Both the position numbers and the translations under genes were made by a program. From Bacteroidales bacterium (GTDB taxonomy: Bacteria > Bacteroidota > Bacteroidia > Bacteroidales > UBA7960), in contig SKYG01000285.1 in the NCBI GenBank assembly GCA_007128045.1, positions 1 through 12,876 of the forward strand: a stretch of 12,876 bases of DNA. Direction: 5' to 3'. The notes below the pieces were generated by a model, which was not told where the DNA came from, did no database searches, and was given only the letters and a program-made list of their open reading frames with translations. Of the stretch, positions 1 to 7,320 are shown in pieces (the first letter of the stretch is position 1; each line of letters starts with the position of its first letter).

Positions 1-244
1 CTAAATATTTTGCCAGTGTTAGTGTTCCGATAAAACTTAAAATTATCCAGGCGATCCCGATGTCAAGAATAAACATACGCCCTGTCTTTATCGCGATAAT
101 CGCTGTGATCCCCACAACAAGAATGCCCATGATATCTATCCCTACCATACGATCGGCAATTGTCGGCCCTTTTATCACCCTATACAGGCAGATAAAACAC
201 ATCAAAACCAACATATACAGAAAAACATCATACATGGGGTTCAT
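1..244 (-). CDS. mrpF: MrpF-like cation/proton antiporter subunit (3' end outside window)
   Basis: This is a small membrane subunit of the Mrp antiporter module, and 81 residues are visible. The protein starts MNPMYDVFLYML and contains the MrpF signatures GPTIADRMVGIDIMG (about residues 26-40) and a later TGRMFILDIGIAWIILSF stretch. Three hydrophobic helices can be seen. The frame is still open at base 1 and MrpF proteins are usually about 85-95 residues, so only a few residues should be missing. The start overlaps the mrpE stop as ATGA (241-244). A strong AAGGAGG at 252-258 lies 8 nt upstream of the ATG, inside the end of mrpE. In Mrp complexes MrpF packs with MrpE, MrpG and MrpB near the ion path. 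An mrpG gene is expected just beyond the window edge. Confidence 0.9.
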   Translation of the reverse strand, partial: MNPMYDVFLYMLVLMCFICLYRVIKGPTIADRMVGIDIMGILVVGITAIIAIKTGRMFILDIGIAWIILSFIGTLTLAKYL

Positions 245-726
245 TCGAATATCCTCCTTATATATTTTTCAAACCTTCCGCAAATCTTGCGGGTATATTT
301 TTCAGGATCTGTGCTGCTGACATAGATCCAATGAATAAAAATACTGTCATCAATGATGTCTACAGTAATTGTTCCTGGTGTCATCGTGATAGAGTTGGCA
401 AGCATCGTTCTTGCCATATCTGTCTTCACATTCAGTTTAACCTTGACAATACCGGGTTTTATAGGCAATGCCGGATTCAGAACCCGGTATGCTACGTCAA
501 AATTTGCTTTGACACATTCCCATAAAAATACAAACAGATATAGTACAGCCCACAGATAGCGCTTTGGTTGAAGTAATTTACTGAAGCCTGTCATAAAAAA
601 GTTACCAAGCAGACCTGCTGAAACTGCGGCAAAGAAGCCCCCTGCGATTAGGGTTGCCGCGCTGATGCTGAATGAAAACAACAACCAGGCCAGAAACAAT
701 ACGACGAATAAGACAAGGTACTTCAT
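241..726 (-). CDS. mrpE: MrpE-like cation/proton antiporter subunit
   Basis: The 161-residue protein matches MrpE in length and plan. It has an N-terminal hydrophobic block (MKYLVLFVVLFLAWLLF onward), a second block around residues 55-75 (LWAVLYLFVFLWECVKANF), and a soluble C-terminal domain with the family-typical stretch ANSITMTPGTITVDI (about residues 111-125). The reading frame is open for 39 more codons upstream, but ATG 724-726 is chosen because the conserved start MKYLVL lies there and it overlaps the mrpD stop as ATGA, the usual coupling in this operon. MrpE is a structural subunit of the Mrp complex in the cytoplasmic membrane and has no known catalytic residues. The downstream overlap with mrpF is also ATGA. 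Confidence 0.9.
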   Translation of the reverse strand: MKYLVLFVVLFLAWLLFSFSISAATLIAGGFFAAVSAGLLGNFFMTGFSKLLQPKRYLWAVLYLFVFLWECVKANFDVAYRVLNPALPIKPGIVKVKLNVKTDMARTMLANSITMTPGTITVDIIDDSIFIHWIYVSSTDPEKYTRKICGRFEKYIRRIFE

Positions 727-2267
727 GGCAATAATCCTAATATTGGTTGTGAATAATCCAAAGTATGGATGAGGGTATTGACAGCCGGTGAAAGAAAAAT
801 ATCCCGAAAAAATGGAATGATCAATAAGCTTAAACCCAGGCAAAGAACTGCCAGGATGACCATTGGCAAACCCATCCCAAAGGGTGCTTCTCCAAACATC
901 TTCTTATTCTTAAATCTCGAAAATCCGATAAAAGCATACCGGTGTACCTTCAGGAATGAGGCCAGTGTAATGATGCTTACTACCACAGCAAGAATGGCCA
1001 TCAGATAGAATCCTCCCTGTACGGCCGCAATGATAATAAGCAGCTTACTGAAAAACCCATTAAAAGGGGGTATCCCGCTAATGGCCATCGAAGCACTGAA
1101 GTATGTGGCTGAGGTCAGCGGCATATTGTTTGACAATCCACCCATTTCACGCAACATCCGGGTGCCCGTCTTATATTCCACCGCACCTGCATTCAAAAAC
1201 AGCAACCCTTTAAACACTGCATGGTTGACCATATGATACAACCCTCCGGCAATGGCAAGGACAGCCACGTCCCGGCTTCCACCAACGGAAAGAATGACCA
1301 TCCCCATTCCGACACCAAGTACCACATAGCCCATCTGACTGATGCTATGATACGCCAGCAAACGTTTAAAATCCCACTGTCCCACTGCCAACAATACCCC
1401 ACCTACCATTGATACGGCTCCTATGACTGTGATCAGCATGGATATCTCATAGCTTAATGTGAACATATTAAAAAACAAACGCATGATGGCATACACGCCT
1501 ACTGCTTTAATCAGCACACCCGACAACATGGCTGAGATCGGAGAAGGGGCGGATGAATGAGCATCCGGGAGCCAGGCATGAAAAGGGATCATGGCAGCCT
1601 TCAGGCCAAACCCGGCAATCAGCAAAACCTGTACAAAAGAGATTAGCTTGTTGTCACCATTCTCCTTTAACACGATGGCAATATCAGCAATATTCAAGGT
1701 GCCAGTGTTCCAATAAATCAGGGCAATGCCCAACAATATTACGAGGGATGCAACGCCACCAAGAACCTGGTACTTAAATGAGGCTTCCAGCTCTTCCCTT
1801 TCGATCCCAAACGCCACAAGTGCATAACTGGAGATAACAGCTATCTCCAGAAATATAAACATATTAAAGAGGTCGCCTGTGAGAACTACCCCATTCATGC
1901 CGGCCACCATCAGGCAAAACAACGCATAGTAATACTTCTCTCCTGTAAACTTCCTGATATATGAAACAGAGTAAAATGAAGCAAGAAACCCCATCAGGTT
2001 TATGATCGCGACCATCAGCACACTCAGGCCATCGACCACAAAATGGATTCCTACCGGTATCCCATTATATAGTTCCCAGCCCCCAATATGATATACAAGC
2101 ACATCTGTTTCACGGAAGAAGAACATGAAGCCAAGACATGTCAGAATAAGCATGAACAGAGGTGTAAGAATTCCACCAATCCTTTTAAACATCCCGCTGA
2201 ATATGGCAATGAGAAATGCTCCTGACAAAGGCAATATAACCAATAATGGAATCCACGCTGTCATCAT
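723..2267 (-). CDS. mrpD: MrpD-like proton-translocating antiporter subunit (NuoN/ND2 family)
   Basis: A polytopic antiporter-like subunit of about 514 residues and roughly 14 helices, homologous to MrpD, MbhH and NuoN. Counted from the GTG at 2270, the key residues of a working proton channel are all present: TM5 glutamate E142 (FIFLEIAVISSYAL), K224 (FGLKAAMIPFHAWLPDAH), K255 (SGVLIKAVGVY) and K354 (NHAVFKGLLFL). The DFKRLLAYHSISQMGY motif lies at about 300-315. The frame opens with GTG-ATG-ATG. AAAAGGG at 2273-2279 is only 2 nt from the GTG but 5 nt from the ATG at 2267, so 2267 is preferred, with 2264 possible. The preceding mrpC stop (TAG, 2270-2272) is adjacent. Its intact channel residues contrast with the ND5-like subunit at 3615-5486. 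Confidence 0.93.
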   Translation of the reverse strand: MMTAWIPLLVILPLSGAFLIAIFSGMFKRIGGILTPLFMLILTCLGFMFFFRETDVLVYHIGGWELYNGIPVGIHFVVDGLSVLMVAIINLMGFLASFYSVSYIRKFTGEKYYYALFCLMVAGMNGVVLTGDLFNMFIFLEIAVISSYALVAFGIEREELEASFKYQVLGGVASLVILLGIALIYWNTGTLNIADIAIVLKENGDNKLISFVQVLLIAGFGLKAAMIPFHAWLPDAHSSAPSPISAMLSGVLIKAVGVYAIMRLFFNMFTLSYEISMLITVIGAVSMVGGVLLAVGQWDFKRLLAYHSISQMGYVVLGVGMGMVILSVGGSRDVAVLAIAGGLYHMVNHAVFKGLLFLNAGAVEYKTGTRMLREMGGLSNNMPLTSATYFSASMAISGIPPFNGFFSKLLIIIAAVQGGFYLMAILAVVVSIITLASFLKVHRYAFIGFSRFKNKKMFGEAPFGMGLPMVILAVLCLGLSLLIIPFFRDIFLSPAVNTLIHTLDYSQPILGLLP

Positions 2268-2269
2268 CA

Positions 2270-2608
2270 CTACCCTTTTAAGTTTTTAATTTCTCTGATG
2301 TCGAAGGTTCCGTGTTTCTTGTAAACCCTGATGGCAATTGCCAGCAGCATAGCTGTTGTAGCCAGTCCTATCACGATTACTGTAAGCACCATGGCCTGTG
2401 GCAGGGGATCTACAAATTTCGAAGCCATAGTTTCCCTTACCACGATTGGAGCCACTCCTTCATCAACATATCCGATCAGTATTAACAGCAGGTTCAGGCT
2501 GTACTCCATAATACATATGCCAAGTACGATCTTGATCACATTTCTCCGGGTGATTACCCCATAAAGGCCAACCAAAAACAGTATAAAACATAGTATATAC
2601 AGAATCAT
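2270..2608 (-). CDS. mrpC: MrpC-like cation/proton antiporter subunit (NuoK family)
   Basis: This 112-residue, three-helix membrane protein is of the NuoK/MrpC/MbhG family. The diagnostic block is FVDPLPQAMVLTVIVIGLAT (about residues 65-84), followed by AIAIRVYKKHGTFDI. A conserved glutamate lies in the second helix (ICIMEYSLNLLLILIG, about residues 32-47). Length is normal for MrpC. The start overlaps the mrpB stop as ATGA (2605-2608), and a strong AAGGAGG at 2616-2622 precedes the ATG by 7 nt. In Mrp and complex I-like assemblies this subunit sits between the MrpA and MrpD antiporters and links their hydrophilic axes. Its position between mrpB and mrpD is the standard mrp order. Confidence 0.93.
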   Translation of the reverse strand: MILYILCFILFLVGLYGVITRRNVIKIVLGICIMEYSLNLLLILIGYVDEGVAPIVVRETMASKFVDPLPQAMVLTVIVIGLATTAMLLAIAIRVYKKHGTFDIREIKNLKG

Positions 2609-3045
2609 TTCTCTTCCTCCTTAAAAATGACAAATGCAAGAAATACGGTAAACAAAGCTGCAGCAACCTCTATCCCGATCAGTATATTCAGAAAAGGGAT
2701 GACCCCCGCACTGAATAATTCACCCATTGTCCCAGCCTCCAGAAAGTTTTTAAAGAACACGTTTGCGCCAAATAACATGCCTGCAACACCCATAAGCAGA
2801 AATAATAATATAGCGAGGTTTTCAAGGGTCGATGAACCCTCCTCTGTTTTACGAAGGTGTTTTACATCATCGCCAAAAGCCAGCACCAGCAAAATAAAAG
2901 CACCAGCCATCACAGTACCTCCTGCAAAACCACCTCCGGGAGTCAGGTGACCATGTGATACGAGATATATTCCAAAAATGAATATTACTCCGCAAATGAG
3001 GCGTGTTGTCGTTTTTACGATATTGGTCATTCCCCTTGTCATCAT
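2605..3045 (-). CDS. mrpB: MrpB-like cation/proton antiporter subunit (MnhB domain)
   Basis: A 146-residue protein with four hydrophobic helices and the MnhB/MrpB signature SHGHLTPGGGFAGGTVMAGA (about residues 29-48). It corresponds to MbhF in archaeal Mbh hydrogenases. The frame opens with two adjacent ATGs. The first (3043-3045) overlaps the preceding stop as TAATG, with GGAAGGAGG (3048-3056) only 2 nt away. The second (3040-3042) has a more usual 5-nt spacing and may be the true start, which would remove one residue. Residues 62-72 form a short charged loop (HLRKTEEGSST) between helices. This is a structural subunit of the antiporter membrane arm, and the gene is coupled to mrpC downstream. 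Confidence 0.92.
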   Translation of the reverse strand: MMTRGMTNIVKTTTRLICGVIFIFGIYLVSHGHLTPGGGFAGGTVMAGAFILLVLAFGDDVKHLRKTEEGSSTLENLAILLFLLMGVAGMLFGANVFFKNFLEAGTMGELFSAGVIPFLNILIGIEVAAALFTVFLAFVIFKEEEK

Positions 3046-3602
3046 TACCTCCTTCCTTTTAAGCGCAAGACGGTTAAAATACCTATAACTGCGGTAATCA
3101 GAATGGTTGCCTCTCCCAGTGTATCATAGGCCCGGAAGTCGAACAGCACCCCGGCCACCAGGTTGGCACTGCCGGTTATGGCTGCTCCTACCTCCATATA
3201 AGCAGCGGACATGCGCACCTGATGAACACCAAACGGGTCAAGCAAAACAGTGGCATCCATAAAAAAATACAGCAATGCGATCATGAAAACGGCTCCTGTA
3301 ACAATGTAAGCTGCCGTACGCATATTTATATACCTTACTCCTTTAATGTGTATGGTAGACCTTTCTGTGACATCCTCCCTGGTACTGATCCGTATCACAG
3401 AGATCATGATGATTAGCGTAATGATCTCCACCAATATTTGCGCGATGGCCAGATCAGGTGCCTGGAGAAGCAAAAAACAGATCACCAGCCCAAAACCGGT
3501 AATGCCATATGAGATAACCGCCGATAACAGATCGCGCGAATGTAGGGTGTAGATAGAACCCGCAATCATCAGCACAATTATGATAGCAATAAGTACCTCC
3601 AT
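3045..3602 (-). CDS. Fused MbhD/MbhE-like protein (C-terminal half of MrpA; DUF4040 plus MbhE)
   Basis: The 185-residue membrane protein joins two units that are separate genes (mbhD, mbhE) in archaeal Mbh operons and are the C-terminal part of single-chain MrpA. Residues 1-80 look like the DUF4040/MbhD unit (SRDLLSAVISYGITGFGL, then LLQAPDLAIAQILVEIITLI). Residues 92-185 look like MbhE, with AAITGSANLVAGVLFDFRAY (about 139-158) followed by DTLGEATILITAVIGI. It is separated by 12 nt from the ND5-like gene upstream, and the two together equal one MrpA. GGTGG lies about 4 nt before the ATG. It touches mrpB as TAATG. Family knowledge puts this unit at the junction between the antiporter arm and the rest of the complex. 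The split form could be ancestral or derived. Confidence 0.85.
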   Translation of the reverse strand: MEVLIAIIIVLMIAGSIYTLHSRDLLSAVISYGITGFGLVICFLLLQAPDLAIAQILVEIITLIIMISVIRISTREDVTERSTIHIKGVRYINMRTAAYIVTGAVFMIALLYFFMDATVLLDPFGVHQVRMSAAYMEVGAAITGSANLVAGVLFDFRAYDTLGEATILITAVIGILTVLRLKGRR

Positions 3603-3614
3603 GTTTCCACCTTT

Positions 3615-5486
3615 TTACATGACTATGAGTAACATGATCAACAAGCCCGCGATGATCCATATCATATATACAGGCAGTATGCCCTGATGCAGCCAGCTCA
3701 ATCCTTTGCTCACTCCCAGTACTGCACCACGGGCTACTTCGTATATATCGAAATACTTTTTCTCAGCCGCCTTATACATAAACCGTAAAAAGGGAGTTTC
3801 TGAGATGGTCTTGTAAAACTCTGCCACCGGAAAACCGGCCCTGTGGTCAGCCTGCTCTCCCAGCATAAAAGGTTTGTCTATACGAACCTTCTTGCCAACA
3901 AACAACACGTAAATCAACAGCCCCAATATAATTGACAGTGCAACCATCAATGAAACGGTTGCTGACTCCCAAACCCCGGTATAGCTAAACTCCCCGGATA
4001 CGCTTACGATGATCTTTGGGATCACCCATTCAGCAGCAAAAACACCAAATACGATACAAAGTGCGGCCAGCAATATCTGTGGTGCACAAAGCAAGAACCT
4101 GTTATCTTTGATGGTCAGATAAACATCCTTTAGATGGCCCAGAAATATTCCCGACAGAAATTTTACAAAACTGGCCAATGTCAGTGCCGACCCAAACATG
4201 GCCAGCACCAGCCATACGATCCATAGCTGATTGGCCACACCTTCTCCTTTTCCAAACTCAATAATTCCCTGGTATATCAGCCACTTAGAGGCAAACCCAT
4301 TCAGGGGAGGGATGCCAGCTATGGCCAATGAGAAAACGACAGCTGCGAAAAATGTAACGGGCATCACCTTGGATAAGCCTCCCAGATCCTCAATCATATT
4401 ACGGCCTGTATGCCTTTCCACCCGGCCAGCAACCAGGAACAATCCACTTTTGTAGATGGCATTGTTGAGCATATGAAACAACCCGCCAGCTATTCCCAGG
4501 GGTGTTCCCAGGGCAAAACCAGTGACCATATATCCGACCTGGGAAACAGCATGGTATCCAAGCAAGCGCTTGTAGTTATGTTGCACCAGCGCCATCATGA
4601 CCCCTATGATGATGGTAGACACACCCACGATAAGCATCACAAGGGTGATCCATTCATTCAGAATAAACATCTGGTTAAACAACCTGGCGATGAAATATAT
4701 GCCCAGCAGTTTGTCGAGCGAAGCTGGCATGAATGCAGAAGAGCTGGCCGGTGCATAACTCGCATAATCAGGCACCCAGCTATGGAATGGGAACGCACCT
4801 GCTTTGGTGAATGCGCCAATCACCAGACAAATAAATGCTGCAACCGGCAGGGCATTACCTGTTGTTATGCTCATGGAAGACATAGACAAAGGATATCCCA
4901 GATGCCATATCAGGGCCACCCCAAGTATCATGATCCCATCAGAAGCACCGATCAGTATAAATGTTTTTTTTGCTGCAGAGGCACTGAGGCTGTTATGACC
5001 CCTGACAAGCTTGTACAAGGTAAGACCAAGTATGCCCCAGAAAAAGATGAACAGCAACACATGATCGGCCATTACGGCACCATTTGAGAATCCCGCTGTA
5101 ATCATAAACCATGAAAAATAATGCTTTGGCCGGGTGCGGGAAAACAAATAACCCAGTGAATACACACAAATAACGAACGTAAACAAACCAACAAACAACA
5201 CGATCAGCCTGCCAAGACCATCGGAGTTCATCATCATGAAGCTTTCTGCCTGCGCTATCACTGCTTGCAGTGCTGATGTCGCAGGAATCAGTTCCTTACC
5301 CACACAAATATTGATCATCTCTGATGACCGGCCGAACAGCAGCACAGAAAACACCAGGTTTATCAAGGCCGCCAGGCAAGCCAGTATCCCTTTGGTATAA
5401 AAATACTGCCTGGGGATCAGAAATAGAACCATCCCGGCCAGTACCGGCAAGATAATTACCATATGAAGCACATTCTGCGTTGACAT
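3615..5486 (-). CDS. ND5/NuoL-like antiporter subunit (MrpA N-terminal half-like), TM5 Glu absent
   Basis: The 623-residue polytopic protein is of the proton-conducting membrane transporter family (NuoL, HyfB, MrpA-N). Typical motifs are GAFTKAGAFPFHSWVPD (about 224-240, K228), DKLLGIYFIARL (K259), HNYKRLLGYHAVSQVGYM (about 303-320), NNAIYKSGLFLVAG (K346) and AGIPPLNGFASKW. The TM5 position that holds a catalytic glutamate in relatives reads FFWGILGLTLYKL, with glycine at 151. The mrpD product in this operon keeps the glutamate. After the antiporter core there is a long tail (about 540-623) with an amphipathic stretch and a last helix, possibly the lateral helix or a contact to the hydrogenase module. 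AAAGGA at 5493-5498 is 6 nt before the ATG. The gene follows the large subunit by 58 nt, part of which is heptamer repeat. Followed by the MbhD/E-like gene, it occupies the mrpA position. Confidence 0.9.
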   Translation of the reverse strand: MSTQNVLHMVIILPVLAGMVLFLIPRQYFYTKGILACLAALINLVFSVLLFGRSSEMINICVGKELIPATSALQAVIAQAESFMMMNSDGLGRLIVLFVGLFTFVICVYSLGYLFSRTRPKHYFSWFMITAGFSNGAVMADHVLLFIFFWGILGLTLYKLVRGHNSLSASAAKKTFILIGASDGIMILGVALIWHLGYPLSMSSMSITTGNALPVAAFICLVIGAFTKAGAFPFHSWVPDYASYAPASSSAFMPASLDKLLGIYFIARLFNQMFILNEWITLVMLIVGVSTIIIGVMMALVQHNYKRLLGYHAVSQVGYMVTGFALGTPLGIAGGLFHMLNNAIYKSGLFLVAGRVERHTGRNMIEDLGGLSKVMPVTFFAAVVFSLAIAGIPPLNGFASKWLIYQGIIEFGKGEGVANQLWIVWLVLAMFGSALTLASFVKFLSGIFLGHLKDVYLTIKDNRFLLCAPQILLAALCIVFGVFAAEWVIPKIIVSVSGEFSYTGVWESATVSLMVALSIILGLLIYVLFVGKKVRIDKPFMLGEQADHRAGFPVAEFYKTISETPFLRFMYKAAEKKYFDIYEVARGAVLGVSKGLSWLHQGILPVYMIWIIAGLLIMLLIVM

Positions 5487-5512
5487 AATACATCCTTTAT
5501 GTTGACCTCTAA

Positions 5513-5526
5513 CCTTCGACCTTCGA
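5513..5526. repeat. Two CCTTCGA heptamers in the hydrogenase-antiporter gap
   Basis: Two perfect tandem units (plus-strand CCTTCGA) are preceded by the degraded unit CCTCTAA (5506-5512). They are separated from the larger tract at 5550-5630 by 23 nt of unrelated sequence that includes the large-subunit stop codon (TAG on the minus strand, 5545-5547). They lie about 15 nt upstream of the ribosome binding site of the ND5-like gene. The spacer is not a multiple of seven, so the two blocks are out of phase. Confidence 0.8.
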
Positions 5527-5544
5527 CTAAGCCATGCCTTGTCT

Positions 5545-6810
5545 CTACTCCTTTGACCTTCGGCCTTCGACCTTCGACCTTCGGCCTTCGACCTTCGACC
5601 TTTGACCTTCGACTTTCGACTTTCGACCTTGTATCAACCTGGTTTGTTCTTGCGACATGCGGATCAGACCGGTTCCATCCAGTATCTTGTTTCTTGTGCG
5701 TGCGTCGTATACTGAGGCCATGCGCTCGGTACAACAATAGCATGGGTCAACAGCTGCCAAAGCAAGGGTGGCATCTGTGATAGTCTGTCCTACACATGAC
5801 TTTTTAAACGTGGCCACATTTACATAGCTGGGGGCCCGAATCTTATGCCTTACAGGCGCGTTAGACCCATCAGATTTAACATAGTGAAACACCTCGCCAC
5901 GGGGAGCCTCTGCACGCCCCGACCCATCACCTTCCGGGATGTTCTTAACCTTTACCTCAATGTCGCCGGGCTTTTCTTTACGCATCTTTTCGATGCACTG
6001 TTCAATAATGCTTATCGACTCAAAGATCTCCAGAAAACGCACCACTGCCTTGGCAAAGATATCACCCTCCGCAGCCACGATAACTTTCCAGTTTACCAAG
6101 GGGTAGGCCGCATAGGGATCATCACGTCTGATGTCAATGTCGACCCCCGAAGCACGTGCTGTTGGTCCTACTGCACAAAAATCAATGATGTCTTGCCTGG
6201 TCAATATGCCTTTCCCCTTTGTACGCATATGGATGACCGGATCATCGATAACCGCATTCATCAGCATCTCGGCCTTGGGTTTCAACCCATCCAGTATGGT
6301 CAGGATGGTAGAGAAGTCTTTTTCTTCGATATCCCGTCTTACGCCGCCAATCTTGAACATCGCGTAACTGTTGCGATTACCGGTGATGATCTCAAACAGG
6401 TCGAGCACAGGCTCCCGGTACTTCCAGGCCCACATAAAAACGGTGTTGTAACCAATAAAATGACCTGCCAGCCCTACCCATAGTAAATGGCTGTGTATAC
6501 GCTCCAGCTCTCCAACTATCGACCTGATGTATTTTGCCCTGTCCGGAACAGTTACATGGGCAATTTCCTCCATGGCGTTTGCATAGGCAAAAGGGTGTGA
6601 CGTAGAACAAATCCCGCATATACGTTCAACCACAAAAAATACCTGCTCAAAGGTTTTTGACTCATTGATCTTCTCAATACCCCGGTGGTTATAGCCTGTC
6701 TCCCATTCAATGTCAGTGACAATCTCCCCGTCGCAATACAACTTAAACAACTCAGGTTCTTCCTGAAGCGGATGATATGGCCCAACTGGTATGATCGTTT
6801 TTTCCGGCAT
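5545..6810 (-). CDS. Group 4-type [NiFe] hydrogenase large (catalytic) subunit, NuoD-like, with repeat-derived C-terminus
   Basis: The 421-residue catalytic subunit starts MPEKTIIPVGPYHPLQEEPE, typical of Ech/Mbh-type large subunits. Both NiFe-binding motifs are intact: RICGICSTSHP (C65, C68) and DPCYCCTER (C357, C360, R363), with an extra cysteine C359. The GYNHRGIEK motif (residues 39-47) and KIRAPSYVN before the second motif also fit. Having all four ligands separates it from complex I NuoD. About 32 ordinary residues follow R363, ending near LIQG. Residues 396-421 are then encoded by a heptanucleotide repeat and read as SKVEGRR-like units. Relatives such as HycE have a C-terminal extension that a protease removes after the second motif; whether this one is processed is unknown. 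The start is 41 nt after the NuoC-like gene. Function: 2H+ + 2e- <-> H2 on the cytoplasmic side. Confidence 0.95.
   Translation of the reverse strand: MPEKTIIPVGPYHPLQEEPELFKLYCDGEIVTDIEWETGYNHRGIEKINESKTFEQVFFVVERICGICSTSHPFAYANAMEEIAHVTVPDRAKYIRSIVGELERIHSHLLWVGLAGHFIGYNTVFMWAWKYREPVLDLFEIITGNRNSYAMFKIGGVRRDIEEKDFSTILTILDGLKPKAEMLMNAVIDDPVIHMRTKGKGILTRQDIIDFCAVGPTARASGVDIDIRRDDPYAAYPLVNWKVIVAAEGDIFAKAVVRFLEIFESISIIEQCIEKMRKEKPGDIEVKVKNIPEGDGSGRAEAPRGEVFHYVKSDGSNAPVRHKIRAPSYVNVATFKKSCVGQTITDATLALAAVDPCYCCTERMASVYDARTRNKILDGTGLIRMSQEQTRLIQGRKSKVEGQRSKVEGRRSKVEGRRSKE
5550..5630. repeat. Heptanucleotide tandem repeat (CCTTCGA)n inside the large-subunit 3' end
   Basis: Eleven consecutive 7-nt units plus a partial twelfth (CCTT). 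On the plus strand they are CCTTTGA, CCTTCGG, CCTTCGA x2, CCTTCGG, CCTTCGA x2, CCTTTGA, CCTTCGA and CTTTCGA x2. The unit contains no stop codon in any of the six frames, so it can be read through in every phase: SKVEGRR on the minus strand and PSTFDLR on the plus strand. It encodes the last 26 residues of the hydrogenase large subunit. I recall similar heptamer tracts scattered through Bacteroidota genomes, but I have not checked this. The units differ by single substitutions, so the tract is not freshly homogenised. Confidence 0.93.
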
Positions 6811-6851
6811 GTGATGTATATGGTTATAATATCAAATAACTCAATGTTGTC

Positions 6852-7307
6852 TCAAGGTTTCTTCGCCTGCCGTGATTCAAGTTTATAGGGATGAACGCCT
6901 TCCTTCCAGTTTTCACCTGACAGCAAGCTTTTCATATTGGGATGGTTCAGGAATGTAATGCCCAGTAGTTCATGCATCTCCCGCTCTATCCAATCGGCTG
7001 CCACAAAAAGAGATGTCAACGATTCAATCTCAGGTTTGTTTTTTGGAATGTTGATCCGTAAATTGGTAATCAGTCCTGTTTGATCATTGCTAAAATGATA
7101 TACAATCTCATACGTCTTGTCGTTGTCTCTTCCTGTAGCAATGATAAACCTGAAGTTCAGTTCTTTATACAGAAACGTGGCAGCCTTGAAAAAAACATCC
7201 TTATTCAGGTCAAACAACACCCTGTTCTTATACCTGATATACGTCCGTATAACATTCAGTTTGTATTTAAACTTCATCAACTCTATAAACTCATTGGTTT
7301 CCATCAT
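6852..7307 (-). CDS. NuoC/EchD-like hydrogenase subunit (30 kDa subunit family)
   Basis: The 151-residue soluble protein belongs to the complex I 30-kDa (NuoC) family. The signature DWIEREMHELLGITFLNHP (about residues 108-126) matches the family EREvhdLfGi.f.gHP pattern, followed by LLSGENWKEGVHPYKLE. It is a single-domain form, as in Ech/Mbh hydrogenases, not a NuoCD fusion, since the large subunit is a separate gene downstream. It helps hold the small and large subunits together in the peripheral arm. Two ATGs (7307 and 7304) are adjacent; the first is used here. The gene lies 13 nt after the small-subunit stop. Confidence 0.9.
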   Translation of the reverse strand: MMETNEFIELMKFKYKLNVIRTYIRYKNRVLFDLNKDVFFKAATFLYKELNFRFIIATGRDNDKTYEIVYHFSNDQTGLITNLRINIPKNKPEIESLTSLFVAADWIEREMHELLGITFLNHPNMKSLLSGENWKEGVHPYKLESRQAKKP

Positions 7308-7320
7308 ATATACGACCTGA

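Noticed and set aside
4410..5087. A 225-codon open frame on the plus strand opposite the ND5-like gene
   Set aside because: The composition is unlike a real protein, and the opposite strand encodes a clear antiporter subunit.
5500..5630. Heptamer tract as a CRISPR array or hairpin terminator
   Set aside because: The units are 7 nt in direct tandem with no spacers, and the heptamer does not form a convincing stem-loop followed by a T-run.
5456..5743. Minus-strand frame of 95 codons with SKVEGRR-like repeats
   Set aside because: It is the third reading frame through the heptamer tract; every frame is open there. It has no conserved content outside the repeat.
5845..6483. A 212-codon open frame on the plus strand opposite the hydrogenase large subunit
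   Set aside because: It has no recognisable domain and lies fully antisense to a gene with clear catalytic motifs; it is a shadow frame.
5545..6810. Possibility that this set is a respiratory complex I (NuoBCDH) and not a hydrogenase
   Set aside because: The NuoD-like protein has both CxxC motifs for nickel-iron, the small subunit has the hydrogenase-type SCNNCDIE motif, and hypF is next door.
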